A stretch of 64,000 nt of DNA from Undaria pinnatifida (taxonomy: Eukaryota; Sar; Phaeophyceae; Laminariales; Alariaceae): the NCBI GenBank assembly GCA_012845835.1, contig JABAKD010000029.1:4490000-4553999 (forward strand), read 5' to 3'. The position numbers and the translations under genes were made by a program. Position 1 is the stretch's first letter. Every line of letters starts with the position of its first letter. The notes under the pieces are model-generated. The model saw only the letters and a list, made by a program, of their open reading frames with translations, was not told the DNA's origin and made no database searches. Positions 20,561-31,664 of this stretch are shown in pieces.

Positions 20561-21378
20561 AAGAAACGACGACCCGCTAAATTCGAAACGTTCTGCCGAG
20601 AAATTGTAGGAAAATTCTCAACCATGGTGGAGATTTCTTCACCAAACAAGACCAACCTCGACTCAGGGGCATCCTATCGGCGTCAAATTCACCAGGGACA
20701 TTCAAGGGAGAAGACGGACTTCATACTATACGCACGGTGCAGGTGACGAGACTGCTGTTGCGCTGCCACACGCGTAGCAGGTAGGGGTTCTGGTTCCTGC
20801 CAGCTATCACACGCGCCAAATCGTCATAAAAAGTTTTCTTCACGCCATTAGGCGCGCATGAAGTACAAGTATGTTCGTCTTCGTGCAGGTTCGACCACGA
20901 GTGAGCATACGTGCACGAACTGTAACACGCAGCCATGTAGACGGCGAATCGACTACTCAGCCTGGCAGGGGGGAACCGCCGTCTGTCGACACGGAGCATC
21001 TACCTCCAGCAATTGCGTTCACGCCATCACGCTATCATGCCCGTATATTGTATCCAGACAGCATCACGCTACCACGCGTACGGCAAGGCCAACACCACCG
21101 CGTCAAGCTATCACACGCAGGCGGATAAGCGACCCATCATCATGTTTTCTAGTATGGAGCAATTACACCAAACACAACCATGCGTAACGGGTCTTAAAAT
21201 AAATGAAACAGGCCGTAAATACGTGTGTATAGCAGCAGTGACCTGTTCACGTACTAAAAAGGCTGATAATTGACTTCAAAATTGCTTTGCGCGCAAAACA
21301 TCAATAATAAAACGTCCTTTCCTTATATATGAACTCTTAAAATATGCGTTTGGCACCGAACGAATCAACACGACAACA
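20561..21378. other. No confident gene; two protein-like frames
   Basis: A plus frame (about 20871-21128) and a minus frame (20999-20721, with CTSCAPNGVKKTFYDDL) both look somewhat protein-like. Neither can be linked to neighbours with confidence. Short ATCACGCTA(T/C)CA motifs recur at 20800-21110. Confidence 0.3.
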
Positions 21379-23010
21379 GTGAGCACATTGTACAATGGCG
21401 AGAAAAAACGGCAGAGCCGAGTCATTCCACCATGGCTATCACAACTTCAAAAAATAACGGTTGTCAATCCAAGGCCGCCTTCGATCACACGCCAACGCCG
21501 CTGGCGTGTGCATAAAGCCCGGCTGAATCCGCTCCATCAGCTACGCCTACTAGTGCTACCACTACCACAGCAGTCACTTCGTGTTCTATGTCTACTACTT
21601 GTGCGATTTCTGCTGTGACCTTCACAGCTACTCCACGTCTTTCGCCTGATACGACTACTGGCGATCATCACCACCTGCAGAAGGCATCGGTGTCTCGTTC
21701 ATAGCAACGCCGTCAATCGATATCACTTACCAAGGCGGTCAACTTCTCAACGACTGTTGGCAATGGAGCCTCCATCCACCATCCACAACCAGCATTTTCA
21801 CGGCATCGAGCAAAATTTGCTTAACTATCAACAGCTGAACCCTCTGGTGGCAATCTACGTCGCCGGTAACTCCGGTTTTGGCGACGGTGTTCTGGTCGCT
21901 ATCATCGCGGACCATCTAGGCTCCAAGCATACCGTTCAGCTTTCTGTCACGATCGCACTAAGGCTTTGTCGGCACCTACTTCTGAGGCACACATCAGCAT
22001 CACATGGGGTCGACATGGTCATCGCCATGGATGTGGACCTTGGCGACAACGTGAGCAACACGCACTTTATCTCGACACTTTGCGTCGATGATGAAAACAA
22101 ACGGGCGCTAACGACAACCACAGACACCGAGAGTTCCTACACTGCTGGCGGCTCGTTCTGATGCACGAGTAATATATCTCAACAACAGGTTCTCGCCTCC
22201 AAGAACCGTATGCAATGCGACCTGGAATATGTACACGAGATCCCCGGACGCATTGGACAACCACACCAGCGAGTGCAATCCGTCGATCCAGCAGGCAGCA
22301 TAAACCTTGGTTGAATAATATTTTCAAGTTTCCACCACAGGTTTAGAGAGAAATACGTCACTGGCTACCAGTTCACGGAAGACCAGTCCCACAATACTCC
22401 CGCCGGAGCCTTGACCAAGCAGATGACCGCCACCACAACCTGGGCCAGCTATAGCACACATTTCACGAGCTCCTCCTCATTAAGCGAAACAACCCGTTGT
22501 TGTCGTATTCGGCATACAGCACAATCTTAATGGATAGGACCTCATCGCAATTTTTAACGCCTTGGGTTTTGTAGGGGCACACACGGTTTTTTTTGTGCCG
22601 CCCGAAAATATTGCAACCACCTATCAGCTTCGAGCTACGAAAACGGCACACGACAACATGATACATCGAGCCGGGCCGGCAAGTCGGCCTCTGCGAGACA
22701 GGACAAGGTGCAACGATCACGGGTGAATTGATGGGACATGTCTCGATCGCCTATTGTCAGGTCTACTTCACCCACCATCACGATAATCACCCTTCACTGC
22801 CATCTTGCTATTCTCTCGTATATTATTCTGCTCTTCCTGTTTTACAAGCACTTCTTCGTCGTACCTACACAGCAGTAGTACCACGAAGACTATCATGGTT
22901 AGCAGCGACAACAGCGTAGCAGGTCACCGGGGAAGCAGAGGATCATTCGGCAAAACGAGCTACTGCAGGTCATTCTGACAGGCTTTTCGTATAGGCCTTT
23001 CTCGAGGAAG
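21379..23010 (+). pseudogene. Frameshifted gene for a secreted or membrane-type protein, family unknown
   Basis: Protein-like segments follow one another on the plus strand but in changing frames. They include a Thr/Ser-rich part (about 21400-21690), FIATPSIDITYQGG (about 21695-21735), QLNPLVAIYVAGNSGFGDG (21830-21890), a segment with two N-glycosylation sequons (NATW and NHTS, about 22200-22280) and REKYVTGYQFTEDQSHNTPAG (about 22350-22410). A strongly hydrophobic stretch of about 22 residues (22770-22850) is followed by a basic tail containing KQRIIRQNELLQV. Order and composition suggest an ectodomain, one transmembrane helix and a short cytoplasmic end. At least four frame changes and several stops show it is dead or is a gene whose introns I cannot place. 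No homologue was recognised. Confidence 0.4.
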
Positions 23011-24185
23011 CTGTTTACTATCTATATTATATGTCTTCGTTTGATTAAACGATTATGTATCATACGAGCGTTATATTTTCTAGATACACATTGTGCTGTA
23101 TTAAACCTATGTCTGCATGCCGTTTTTGGTGTATTCCTTAGCTTTGCATTAATTTTCTTTTGAATATGTACCTGGTATCACTTATACTGATGAACAAAGA
23201 CCAAGCGACAAAATATGTTGGAGGCGGGGCACATCTGGGACCTTGTTTTCATCTTGTACTGGTCACTCACGCGCGCAAACCGCCTGTTCCTTTGCGGGAT
23301 TTATATTTCGTGCTGTTTCTTTCCTGCTGCATGAATCCGCAATTTAATGGTAGCTGCGGTGTTCAATCGAATCGCGTGAAGCCTTACCGTAAATGAGGAG
23401 AAGAATCACTCGTGCGAGTGGGTCAAATCCCGTGAAAAAGGGGGTATACCCCCCATCGTACCCTTGGTAATGTGTGGTGTACATGTCAGGATATAATTGA
23501 ACATATGATAACTTGCACGTCCATTGAGTCTTTTCGATTTTCTTCGACTGTATGCCCATTTAAATGGAGGGGGCGCAGTAGACGTACAACATATACTTTC
23601 TTACACCTACATGTCTTTTCATAATCTAACTCGCTGGTCAGCGAAGTAATGGCACACCTAGTTTTGTGAAACTAACATAGCCACTAGTTTATTCTGCATC
23701 GTTCCCGTTATTAGCCGTCTTTCGACTACGTATTGACGTCCATACACAAACGCAAATGACACGAAGTTTTGTTATACAGGACAGCCATCCGTAACATTCC
23801 ATTTTCTACAGTTTTATCCAGGTATACGCAACTCTTCAGGGGGCACGTTGGACAACCAGCAGGTGCATTGGCGCTCTCTTTTCTAGCGCATTGCTCGCAA
23901 CTAGTCCTTTGTGACATGACTGCATCCATGCGCCGCTGGTTATACACAGGCATGAACATTTTTGTTATGACTTATATTTTACTCTCTCAGTACCAGATTC
24001 CTATACCTACTTACATCTCAAGGGGGCGTGTTGGAATGATAATTCGACCTCCATACGTATCTATCAACTAAAATGTGCAGTCACTAAGCGGGAGTAAACT
24101 GGGGATTTTAGTTTGGACATTGGAGAAAGGCGTTGTGCTGCGAGAGTCGACATTGCCCCCCCTCGTGACCAGGTACATTGGATGA
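23011..24185. other. No supported gene
   Basis: AT-rich DNA with short open frames only. A 100-residue plus frame at 23769-24071 has two hydrophobic stretches but no other support. Confidence 0.4.
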
Positions 24186-24189
24186 TATC

Positions 24190-24665
24190 AACTCCCCTGT
24201 ACTAGGATATTGATATATTGCAGGGCATACAGGTTGCCACCATACGTATCATCGAATGTTGCTGTAGGGCGGACTGCTGGCCGGTAAAACAACCCATACA
24301 GTAGATATACCCGTAACGTGGGCATTGTCCCGTGACTGTCAGGTAACAGTGACACCCACTTCGATCGCCCCTTATGTTCGACTTCTCGCATTGGCGTTTT
24401 CTTCTCGTGTTCATTTCCGTATTTGGATACTTGACCGCCCTTTCAAGTACTTTATTTTCTCACATCACAAATGTTCTCCACAAACACTCGGTGCGATCTC
24501 TGTACCTCTTATCACAGAGATAGACCCTCGACACGCACCATTATTTCAGGGGAGCGCTCATTTTGGTTTGACCTGCGCGTTCGAGTTGTTGGTTTGTGGT
24601 TTACCTCGGCACAAGTATACACCACATCGTTGTTTGCCATTGAGTGGTATCGTTGACAATGTCGA
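24190..24665 (+). pseudogene. Duplicated unknown coding block, copy B
   Basis: Counterpart of 19889-20560. It shows LPPYVSSNV... (stop) ...YTRNV at about 24233-24320 and, further on, VPLITEIDPRHAPLF at about 24495-24540, matching FITEGEPRHAPFF in copy A. The nucleotide identity is patchy but the reading frame of the conserved peptides is kept, as expected for duplicated coding sequence. A TAA interrupts the first segment. The frame at 24325-24675 continues to VDNVELH before its stop. Confidence 0.4.
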
Positions 24666-24847
24666 ACTACATTGAGTCGATAACCGCGCACGCCGATCCC
24701 CTCCAATGACACCCGGACCGGTACTCTTTCTTCCCGTACCTATCACATAGGTCACGCCCCGACGACTTCGAAGGCGGCTGCGACCTGTGGCTTCACAGCT
24801 GTGCGGCGTCTTCGAGCGATGGGACTTTCACAAGGGCCAAGGAGAAA

Positions 24848-25381
24848 ATGTGTAGCATGGCAGCGTCTGAGAAGTGCATGCAGCACTTCGATTCGAAAGA
24901 AATCTCACCAGCCCTTCAACGGTATCAGAAGGGTAAGATAGGGCTTTCGCTTACTTCCAGTGGGAGCACCACCGAGAACGCGGTTATCAACAGCAGCATG
25001 TCGGCGACCAACAAACTCCAGCGATCTTCGAGGCCACTCGAGTCCCCGACGTGGGCTTTTGTTGCGTGCAACACCCTGGTATGGACCTCAGTCTACATCA
25101 TGTGCTTCGCTACCAAGAAGGCGCGCGCACGTAGGTCGCGGCAAGCTCGGTCAATGAGGGCAAACGACGCCAGTGGAGGGGAACGTAGTATGGCGGTCGC
25201 TTCTGCAATAGGAATCGCTGGTACAGCTTTTGATGGGGGTGTCCGAAACGATAGAGTCGGCGTCTCGAGTGTAGGCACTGCACCGAGAGCTGAGGTAGGA
25301 GTTATTATAGCGGGTTTAGGTATAGTAAGGACGTGTCAGGCACTCAGATGCATTTGTTTCGCTGGTTTTGGCAGGCCATAG
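24848..25381 (+). CDS. Small unknown ORF with one possible membrane segment
   Basis: 177 codons from an ATG to a TAG. Residues about 66-90 are hydrophobic (WAFVACNTLVWTSVYIMCF) and are followed by a basic stretch KKARARRSRQARS, the pattern of a single-pass membrane anchor with a cytoplasmic positive side. The last part is Gly/Ala/Val-rich. No family was recognised, and no promoter or splice signal was identified. It lies just downstream of duplicated block B and could belong to the same old locus. Confidence 0.3.
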   Translation: MCSMAASEKCMQHFDSKEISPALQRYQKGKIGLSLTSSGSTTENAVINSSMSATNKLQRSSRPLESPTWAFVACNTLVWTSVYIMCFATKKARARRSRQARSMRANDASGGERSMAVASAIGIAGTAFDGGVRNDRVGVSSVGTAPRAEVGVIIAGLGIVRTCQALRCICFAGFGRP

Positions 25382-26174
25382 GCTGTGATGAGGCTTTGGG
25401 AAAGCATCATGTACATTGGTAAGGGGTGCTTTTGTGGCCGTTCTGGCAAACGGGGTTCTTCATCCCAGGCGCAACCCAACGCACGCGGAAAAAAACCCGT
25501 CTGCGCCAAAATGTAATATTTATTGTTATGCCTGGTCGATGGGATTGTTATTTTGCATTGGGTTGAGGGTTTGGGTTTAGTCGATTTTATTCTGCGATAT
25601 AGAACTCCTCATATTTGAAACCTCGGAAACTCCTCATCCTCTCTATTGTGCACGACCTCGATTGCCCTCATCTTGCTTGCTGTCGAATTGTCTGGAACCT
25701 AATGCTCTTGGCAGCATCTAAAGTCAACTTGTTGCCGTCCAATAACTACCATCTTCACCCACCCCTCTTACCATATGCCAGCGTGATCGACGTACTTGTT
25801 TATTAACAAATATCAGGCAAACTGATCCGGCCTTTGTTACTCCGACTATTACATAGGCGGCGCAACAAGCTCCGATGGCGTCGGGGTTTTTGCAGTGGGC
25901 ATCACTCTCCCCGGGGCTTGCTTCACCTCCATGTATCCGGCGTGCAAAGCCTGCAGGTGGCACACCAGGTGAGGAGGCCTTTATTGCTGCCCCGGTCAAT
26001 GCGGGTTTCCCTTGAAGATCATCGAGTGATACGCGGGAGGTCGCGCTTTCGACATCTAGTGTGGCAATGGTTTTGCACGCTTTAGCTTCCGATAGGGTCT
26101 ACGAATATCACGGCAATGGAATGCCTGTAGCCCTAGAAAATCAGCAGGATACCAAGAACAGCGAACAACCAACC
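25382..26174. other. No supported gene
   Basis: A TTGGGTTGAGGGTTTGGG telomere-like patch occurs at 25557-25580. Open frames are short and overlap on both strands. Confidence 0.4.
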
Positions 26175-26345
26175 AACAGCCAACAACAACAACAACAATA
26201 TCCACGTGACCACAGTCACAATCACGACCAACCGCAACCATAACCCTAACCGGAACCACAAGTGCAACCACAACCTCAACCACAATCTCAACCAGAACCT
26301 CAATCACAACCACAACTAACTGCAACTACAAACGTAACTCCAACA
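26175..26345 (+). repeat. CAACAA then CAACC(A/T) hexanucleotide array
   Basis: An (AAC)n run at 26177-26200 is followed by about 25 imperfect hexamers of the CAACCA/CAACCT type. The plus frame reads Pro-Gln repeats, and CCATAACCCTAACC at 26239 is telomere-like. Confidence 0.75.
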
Positions 26346-26856
26346 GCAAGCTCAACCTCAACAACGTTGATGTCTCCGATATATCGAGTTCTCTATTATT
26401 TGCCGAGAAAAAGAGGTTATCGGAGCCACTCCATGAGCACTCATTCTACCGTCAGATTTAGAGTTGACGCAAGGGTAAAAAGGGCAGTAGTGGGAAACAA
26501 GGGCGCCGTTGCAATGTGACGTGGCCCGGACTCCGTCATGGCCGTGACAGTGGTACGGATTGCCATGGCAAAGGGTTAAATTCAATTATGGGGTTTCTGC
26601 TGTTTTCCGTGTGGTTCCCGGAACACACCAGTGAGAAGAGTTGCCACACGTTATAGCCCAAGCAGTCACGGGTGGTCGTGCTGGGGTGGAAGCCCTCTGG
26701 AACGGAGAATCGCATGTGAGCCTAATCAACTACACATATTTTGAATGGTGTCTGTCAAAAACAACATCTCGAATACAAACGTGGCAAGATAACTACTTCC
26801 TACCTTTAGATCCCGTGCCGCGAAACTGAGTTGTTCACAAACACTGTTTCCCCTGC

Positions 26857-28140
26857 ATGTTCACTACACGTTTCCCAGCTGCAAGATCAAGTCTGTCTTC
26901 TCCGTCTTCATCACGCCTTCTGTCTGGAAGCGAGGACGCGATGATTCAATATGCATACATGGAGTCGGCCAAGGGAAGTGAAGGTTTATCCCGCAGGGCC
27001 AGGCCACGCCAAACGAAGTCAGGGGCACCCGCTCCCTCTTCATTTCCGCCTCTCTCCTGCTCTGCTCCCTCGGTATTTACCCCGACAGAGACGAAGGCCT
27101 CGGGCGAAGAGGACAGGAAGGAAGTCCGTGCCTCTGAAGGCCCAAACAGGAACGACACGGCAACTCTTTACCTAGGCATGCGATTCTTGGACGCACAGCG
27201 CGAGCTCCCAAGTATGATATGCGGTGGTCCGCGAAATGGTTCCTCTTCGGCCATCTCTTCTTTTGCGAATCCCGAAGCATCTTTTACACTCTCGAGCTTA
27301 TCTGTTTCTGACTTGACAGCTTCAGAATCGCTAGCCACTGACGGACCAGGCTCTCAACGACGATCTCCTACCGCATCAGTCTCTGACGTACCGAGCTCGG
27401 ACATCGAAGCGGCTCACGCAACATTCCTGGACACACCATTTACCCCTTCCATAAACTACTCTGCTTGCTGGAACGTTCTTGACGAGGATCACGCGCAGTC
27501 GACCTCGCCACATGGGGTACCCGATCTGGAAATCGACGTGGCGATGTCCACAGGTTCGGGCGCAGGTTCGGGTGGAACTGTATCGCAGGACACCGATAGC
27601 CTCAACGGAGATACTCCCGACGGCGAAATGTCCACCCATGACGTACTAGAGCCAAGGACGGGCGAGTCGAAAGAAAGCAAAGTTGGGCAGCGTACCAGCT
27701 GGCTTACGCCCCCTACGGAATCGCCTGTCGGCGTCAATGTCAGACGCCCTATAGTTGATGCTATTCAGTTTGCAGGATTTGACGCGACTCCCTCGAGTTT
27801 GAGCTGCCCAAGGGGCGGTGTCGAGGTGGCGAAGGAACCTTTGACTAATGAGACATCACGCTCGGGGAGTATCCAAGAACTCGGACCTGACGCGTGTTCG
27901 GACGCCATCGGGGAATGTGTAGCTGAGGCGAGGGGAGAATCTTTTCTCGAGGGGCTGTCGGTGGCAATGGAACCCGAGCTCGTGGCCCACGCGCGTTCGG
28001 ACGTGATCGAGGGTAGTGTAGCGGAGTCGGGTGGCTCTAGAAACAGGCTGCCGCAGTCATCCGAATGCGAGATCCAGGAGTTCGCGAGACTCAATGAAAT
28101 ACTCGACGAGGCCCTGCTAGTGCTTGACTCCGATGAATAA
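26857..28140 (+). CDS. Ser/Glu-rich protein of unknown function, intact 427-codon ORF
   Basis: An uninterrupted frame from ATG to TAA, the longest non-transposon ORF in the window. The product is low-complexity, Ser/Thr/Glu/Asp-rich and probably disordered, with a basic Pro-rich patch near residues 45-60. The C-terminal part has a weak internal duplication: GPDACSDAIGECVAEARGES (about 345-365) resembles ELVAHARSDVIEGSVAESGG (about 374-393). The last 25 residues (EIQEFARLNEILDEALLVLD) form a likely amphipathic helix. The antisense frame at 28277-27765 is judged a shadow because the plus frame spans the whole interval. No signal peptide or known domain is visible. It could be a host gene or a regulatory ORF left by a mobile element. 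Confidence 0.6.
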   Translation: MFTTRFPAARSSLSSPSSSRLLSGSEDAMIQYAYMESAKGSEGLSRRARPRQTKSGAPAPSSFPPLSCSAPSVFTPTETKASGEEDRKEVRASEGPNRNDTATLYLGMRFLDAQRELPSMICGGPRNGSSSAISSFANPEASFTLSSLSVSDLTASESLATDGPGSQRRSPTASVSDVPSSDIEAAHATFLDTPFTPSINYSACWNVLDEDHAQSTSPHGVPDLEIDVAMSTGSGAGSGGTVSQDTDSLNGDTPDGEMSTHDVLEPRTGESKESKVGQRTSWLTPPTESPVGVNVRRPIVDAIQFAGFDATPSSLSCPRGGVEVAKEPLTNETSRSGSIQELGPDACSDAIGECVAEARGESFLEGLSVAMEPELVAHARSDVIEGSVAESGGSRNRLPQSSECEIQEFARLNEILDEALLVLDSDE

Positions 28141-30200
28141 TACCTTGAGCGTAGTTGGGAATCGATCGTACGTAGGCATGCAATTAGGCCAAGAGGCATT
28201 AGGGAGGAATTCGGTGGAGGTGGAGGGTCTGATGGTGTGCGCTCCCCAGTGCTGAAGCATCCGAAGGACACAACCATGTGTGTCCCTAGTGTTCTTTAAC
28301 GATCATGGAGCTGGGTTGCCCGAATATTTTCCTTCTAGTCACCTCTATTCGTATTGACTTCGACTAGAGGGTTCAGGTGGGATAACCCTGCTAATGGCCA
28401 AAAAGCGTTGATGGGATCCATTTCGATATCTATCTCCGTTCGACAACGTTATTTTTAGAGGTGGATTATTATCACGGTAGTTTGGAATGGCGACGGGAGA
28501 CCGTGCTCTGGAAATTTATTGAGAGCATTAGGGCTCCAAAGCCTTGTATAGATTGTACAGCCGAGGTGGCTGCACTTCCGCGATAGAACCGCGGCATGGG
28601 CTTGACAAGCTGACGACGCATGCCATGACACGGGTGCCCCCAGTTATTCTGAGGCTCCCCGCTTGAGGCTTTCCACACATAATACAAGTGATGACTTTGA
28701 AAAGTCGGAACTGCAACCCGACCAGCATTCCCACGGGCCAGGCAACAAAGATTTTTTTGTGCATCCAACAAATCGGTGGTCAGTTGAGGAGCGGCGATAC
28801 TTGAAGATAGAAAGTGTTTGACTCAAAACAGCTCTACCCTTATCATGCAGGCTTCTGATACTTCTTACGGTAGTTTCATCGGACGGGCGAGCAGGTGGAC
28901 TGCACATGCCACCAATGGAATAGGCATACGCACGTGCCTACGACTTGTTATGCGTTTACAAAACAACACCATTTGTCTAAATATAGTCCCAGTTGGTAGG
29001 TAGATGCTTTACGTCGTAGGAGGGCCGGAGAATGGCGTCCTAGACACGTGAGATATTGCAGAGCAAAACTTCGAATGCACCAACTGAGGCAGAGCGGGGA
29101 AAATATACTCAGCTCCGCCGACGCGGCGAGAGGTTTGAATCTGACAGAAAGGGTAGGTGTGAAGAACGTTAAGGCTATGTGTTACTCTCATTGACGTTCG
29201 TAGGCTCCAGGTGCCCAACCGCAAGCTTGCCAGGCTTTCGTCGCCTCATCAGTTAAGGATGACTCTCCCCCACCTTATTTTGCTTGTACAGGACCACGCG
29301 TCGATATCTCAAGCTTGTGAGAAGTCACGTGTCTCAGCTTTCATGAACTTTCACGACGGCAGCAACACTATATGGTGTAGGTTGTCGGTGGCCACATGGC
29401 TCAACTTACAAAATAACAAATGGCGTGGCCTGTATTATTGCGAGACTGCATGACACAGCCCGCGATAGAATACTCCATAGCGCAGCGTGTATGGAAGAAC
29501 TGGAGTCGCTCGCAGAAGTCCGGGTGGCTCAGATCGTTGGAGCCATGCAGCGCAGCTACCATGGAGAAACGTGGGGCAGCTTGTATTAGGTAATGTGAAA
29601 CACTTAGATTATGTTCGTCCTTATCTACTAACTGTTACCTGGTGCTACAGCAGGTATGGCGGACCTTGTACTGAATTGCAATGCGGTCAACGATAAGCGT
29701 TGCCCTGCTATTTCTCAGTGTACGTTTAATCAGAGACGTACATTGTTACGGGCACAACCGTGGTAAATACCGTTCATTGAACTCATCCGGCATGGTCCCT
29801 TTGGTATAAGCTAATCAGAGGGGTAGCATTTGCTTGCACGGATTCAACAGTCAGTATCGTGAACAAAACATATATCAACGGTTTTCCTTGAAAGGGGATG
29901 GCAAAGATGTGTTACGGTTCGGAGCCGTTTCCGGGAGCTACGAAGACAGAGAGGTGTTGTCGTAACAACGGGGTCCACGTCATTCGCGGCTCCTCCCCGT
30001 AGTCGAGTGTTCCACGCTTCTCATTCACCCTTCTCCACACCACAGCCCTTCGGTCCTGGAGATAAGCAGTCACTTACCGTCTATCCTTTCCTTTTGAAAG
30101 ACGCCAACCCTGTGCACCTGTGTACCCAAAGCCACCTGGCTTCTCTGAGACACTGGTAAGCGCTCCTCCGTTTTCGGGCGGACCGCTAAAGGCTAGTCAG
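28141..30200. other. No supported gene
   Basis: Only short frames on both strands. No motif, array or terminal repeat was recognised over these 2 kb. Confidence 0.45.
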
Positions 30201-30202
30201 GT

Positions 30203-30432
30203 ACCGAGGATTGGTGTTCCCAGAGGGGTGCATGGCAGACCCCAATGTCCAACGAGGCTATCGACGAGTTGGCACCGTCGGTGCTTGACTTTTTTTCGGG
30301 TGCAGTGACGGTGGATTCTTACGAGTTTCCGCCAGCGAGTGAGGAGGACCTGAGGCGAGAAACCGCAGGTTCGGACTCGCATCTTGCTCCCAAGGCTTGG
30401 TGCTCCCTCAAGGGGACACTACAGGCCCAAAG
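30203..30432 (+). repeat. 0.23-kb tandem duplication, unit 1
   Basis: It starts CCGAGGATTGGTGTTCCCAG and ends with CACTACAGGCCC. It carries a plus frame with SGAVTVDSYEFPPASEEDLRRET. It is repeated immediately downstream with about 70-75 percent identity by eye. Confidence 0.8.
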
Positions 30433-30436
30433 AGCC

Positions 30437-30665
30437 GAGGACTGGTGTTCCCAGAAGGTGACATTGCAGACCCACAAATGTCCAAAGAGACTACCGCGGG
30501 TTGGCACCGTCGGTTTTGGATATTTGTCGGGCGCAGTTAGAGTGGATTATCGTGTTCTTCCGCCAACGAGCGAAAAAGACCCGAGGCGAGAAACCATAGG
30601 TTGGATTTGCGTCGTGGTTCCGAGGCTTGGTGTTCCCGGACGGGGAAATTGCAGGCCCAAATTTC
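30437..30665 (+). repeat. 0.23-kb tandem duplication, unit 2
   Basis: Counterpart of 30203-30432. The peptide version reads SGAVRVDYRVLPPTSEKDPRRET, so the frame is conserved and the unit may have contained an exon. Each unit ends with a TACAG/TGCAG-GCCCAAA acceptor-like site; the second is directly upstream of the NADAR exon. Confidence 0.8.
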
Positions 30666-31066
30666 AACTCGGCTTTTGACTCTTCTCTCGAATACTCCAC
30701 AAAAAAGTGGTGTTGTTCTGGCAGTCCCCATCCTATTTTCCACCGTGGTCCCCTTTGTCGTTTGTCGTGGACGACGTGCCATACTTTATCGCGGAGCAGT
30801 ACATGATGGCTGAAAAGATCAGGCGTTTCCAAGACAATCGAGCAGTGGAGCTCATCATGTCGTCGCCTAGTCCAAGCACACGCAAACGCATCGGTCGAGG
30901 CGTGCGCAAATTTTACTCCGGTGTTAGGGACAGGAAAATGCAAAACGCCGCGTTATCTGGCACCTACGTCAAATTCACGCAGAATTCAGCCATAAAAAAT
31001 ATCCTGAGGAATCTATCCTTACCCACACGCAGGCAGCAGACCTTTCTCTGCGCAGCTCTACAGGTG
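30653..31066 (+). pseudogene. NADAR (YbiA/DUF1768-like) domain exon, damaged
   Basis: The frame from 30704 reads FWQSPSYFPPWSPLSFVVDD, then AEQYMMAEKIRRFQDN, LIMSSPSPSTRKRIGRGVR and GTYVKFTQN. This follows the order of conserved blocks of the NADAR family: a Phe-Trp start, a Ser-x2-FVVDG turn, AEQYMMAEKA, GRxVRNF and AKFxQN. NADAR enzymes are described as N-glycosidases/ADP-ribosylglycohydrolases and, in bacterial riboflavin metabolism, as cleaving the glycosidic bond of early intermediates. Oddities: a one-base frame change near 30700 separates it from an upstream piece reading NFNSAFDSSLEYS. The family Trp in the GRxVRNF..xxW block is Arg here. The C-terminal LAEAS...WGIG block is missing. 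It ends at CAG-GTGTGA (31066), which could be a splice donor. The copia element starts 150 bp downstream. Confidence 0.7.
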
Positions 31067-31218
31067 TGATGACAGCAATTTTGGGGGGTCCCTTGGTGTG
31101 CTACTACCCCCCCCGGGGTGATGTCTATCTGCGGGGCACCCTGCTTTAGGGCAAAATGTCGTCTTCAAAACGGGGAGATGACTAAAGATGAGAGTCCTTA
31201 AAGCGGAGACAATGTGTA

Positions 31219-31607
31219 TGCAACCAATAACGTGCTTCCTGCACCCCAGTCTCAGGGCGCGAGCTACACTGCAACACACAGTGTAAAGAAGATGGTATAT
31301 ATATGTCTGCATTAACTTGTCCCGGATGCTGATTAGAGGGGAAGAGATGGAGTGAGCGAGTAGGCGCCGGTATTCAAAGGCTACGTGCTCGGCTCCATGT
31401 ACTACGGGGTCCTCGTTCGAAGCACCGAAATTCCATAATTCTAATACAAGAAAGTTCCTAGGGCTGTTCTCAGCAGTCCACAAGGACCCAAAGAAATATT
31501 CCATGTATCATTCCCATGCTATAATATCCCGCAATGTCCTGTCGAATGACCCGACGTAGCCCTCGTATGTTTTTACTATCGTTCGTTGGGCCAAGCTACA
31601 TCAAACA
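31219..31607 (-). repeat. 3' LTR of copia element 1
   Basis: About 85 percent identical by eye to 36582-36956. In plus orientation it begins TGCAACC and ends TCAAACA. Confidence 0.85.
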
Positions 31608-31664
31608 CCCTCCCTGGCGCTGGAACAACTAACAAGCCTCGGAAATAACTACCCCAGGAATATT

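Noticed and set aside
23769-24071. 100-codon plus ORF with hydrophobic stretches
   Set aside because: No motif, no context, AT-rich DNA; equally open frame on the other strand.
27765-28277. Minus-strand 170-codon frame opposite the 427-codon ORF
   Set aside because: It mirrors Ser-rich codons of the plus ORF and overruns its end without any signal; treated as a shadow.
30491-30943. Minus-strand 150-codon frame opposite the NADAR exon
   Set aside because: The plus frame carries recognisable NADAR motifs; the antisense frame has none.
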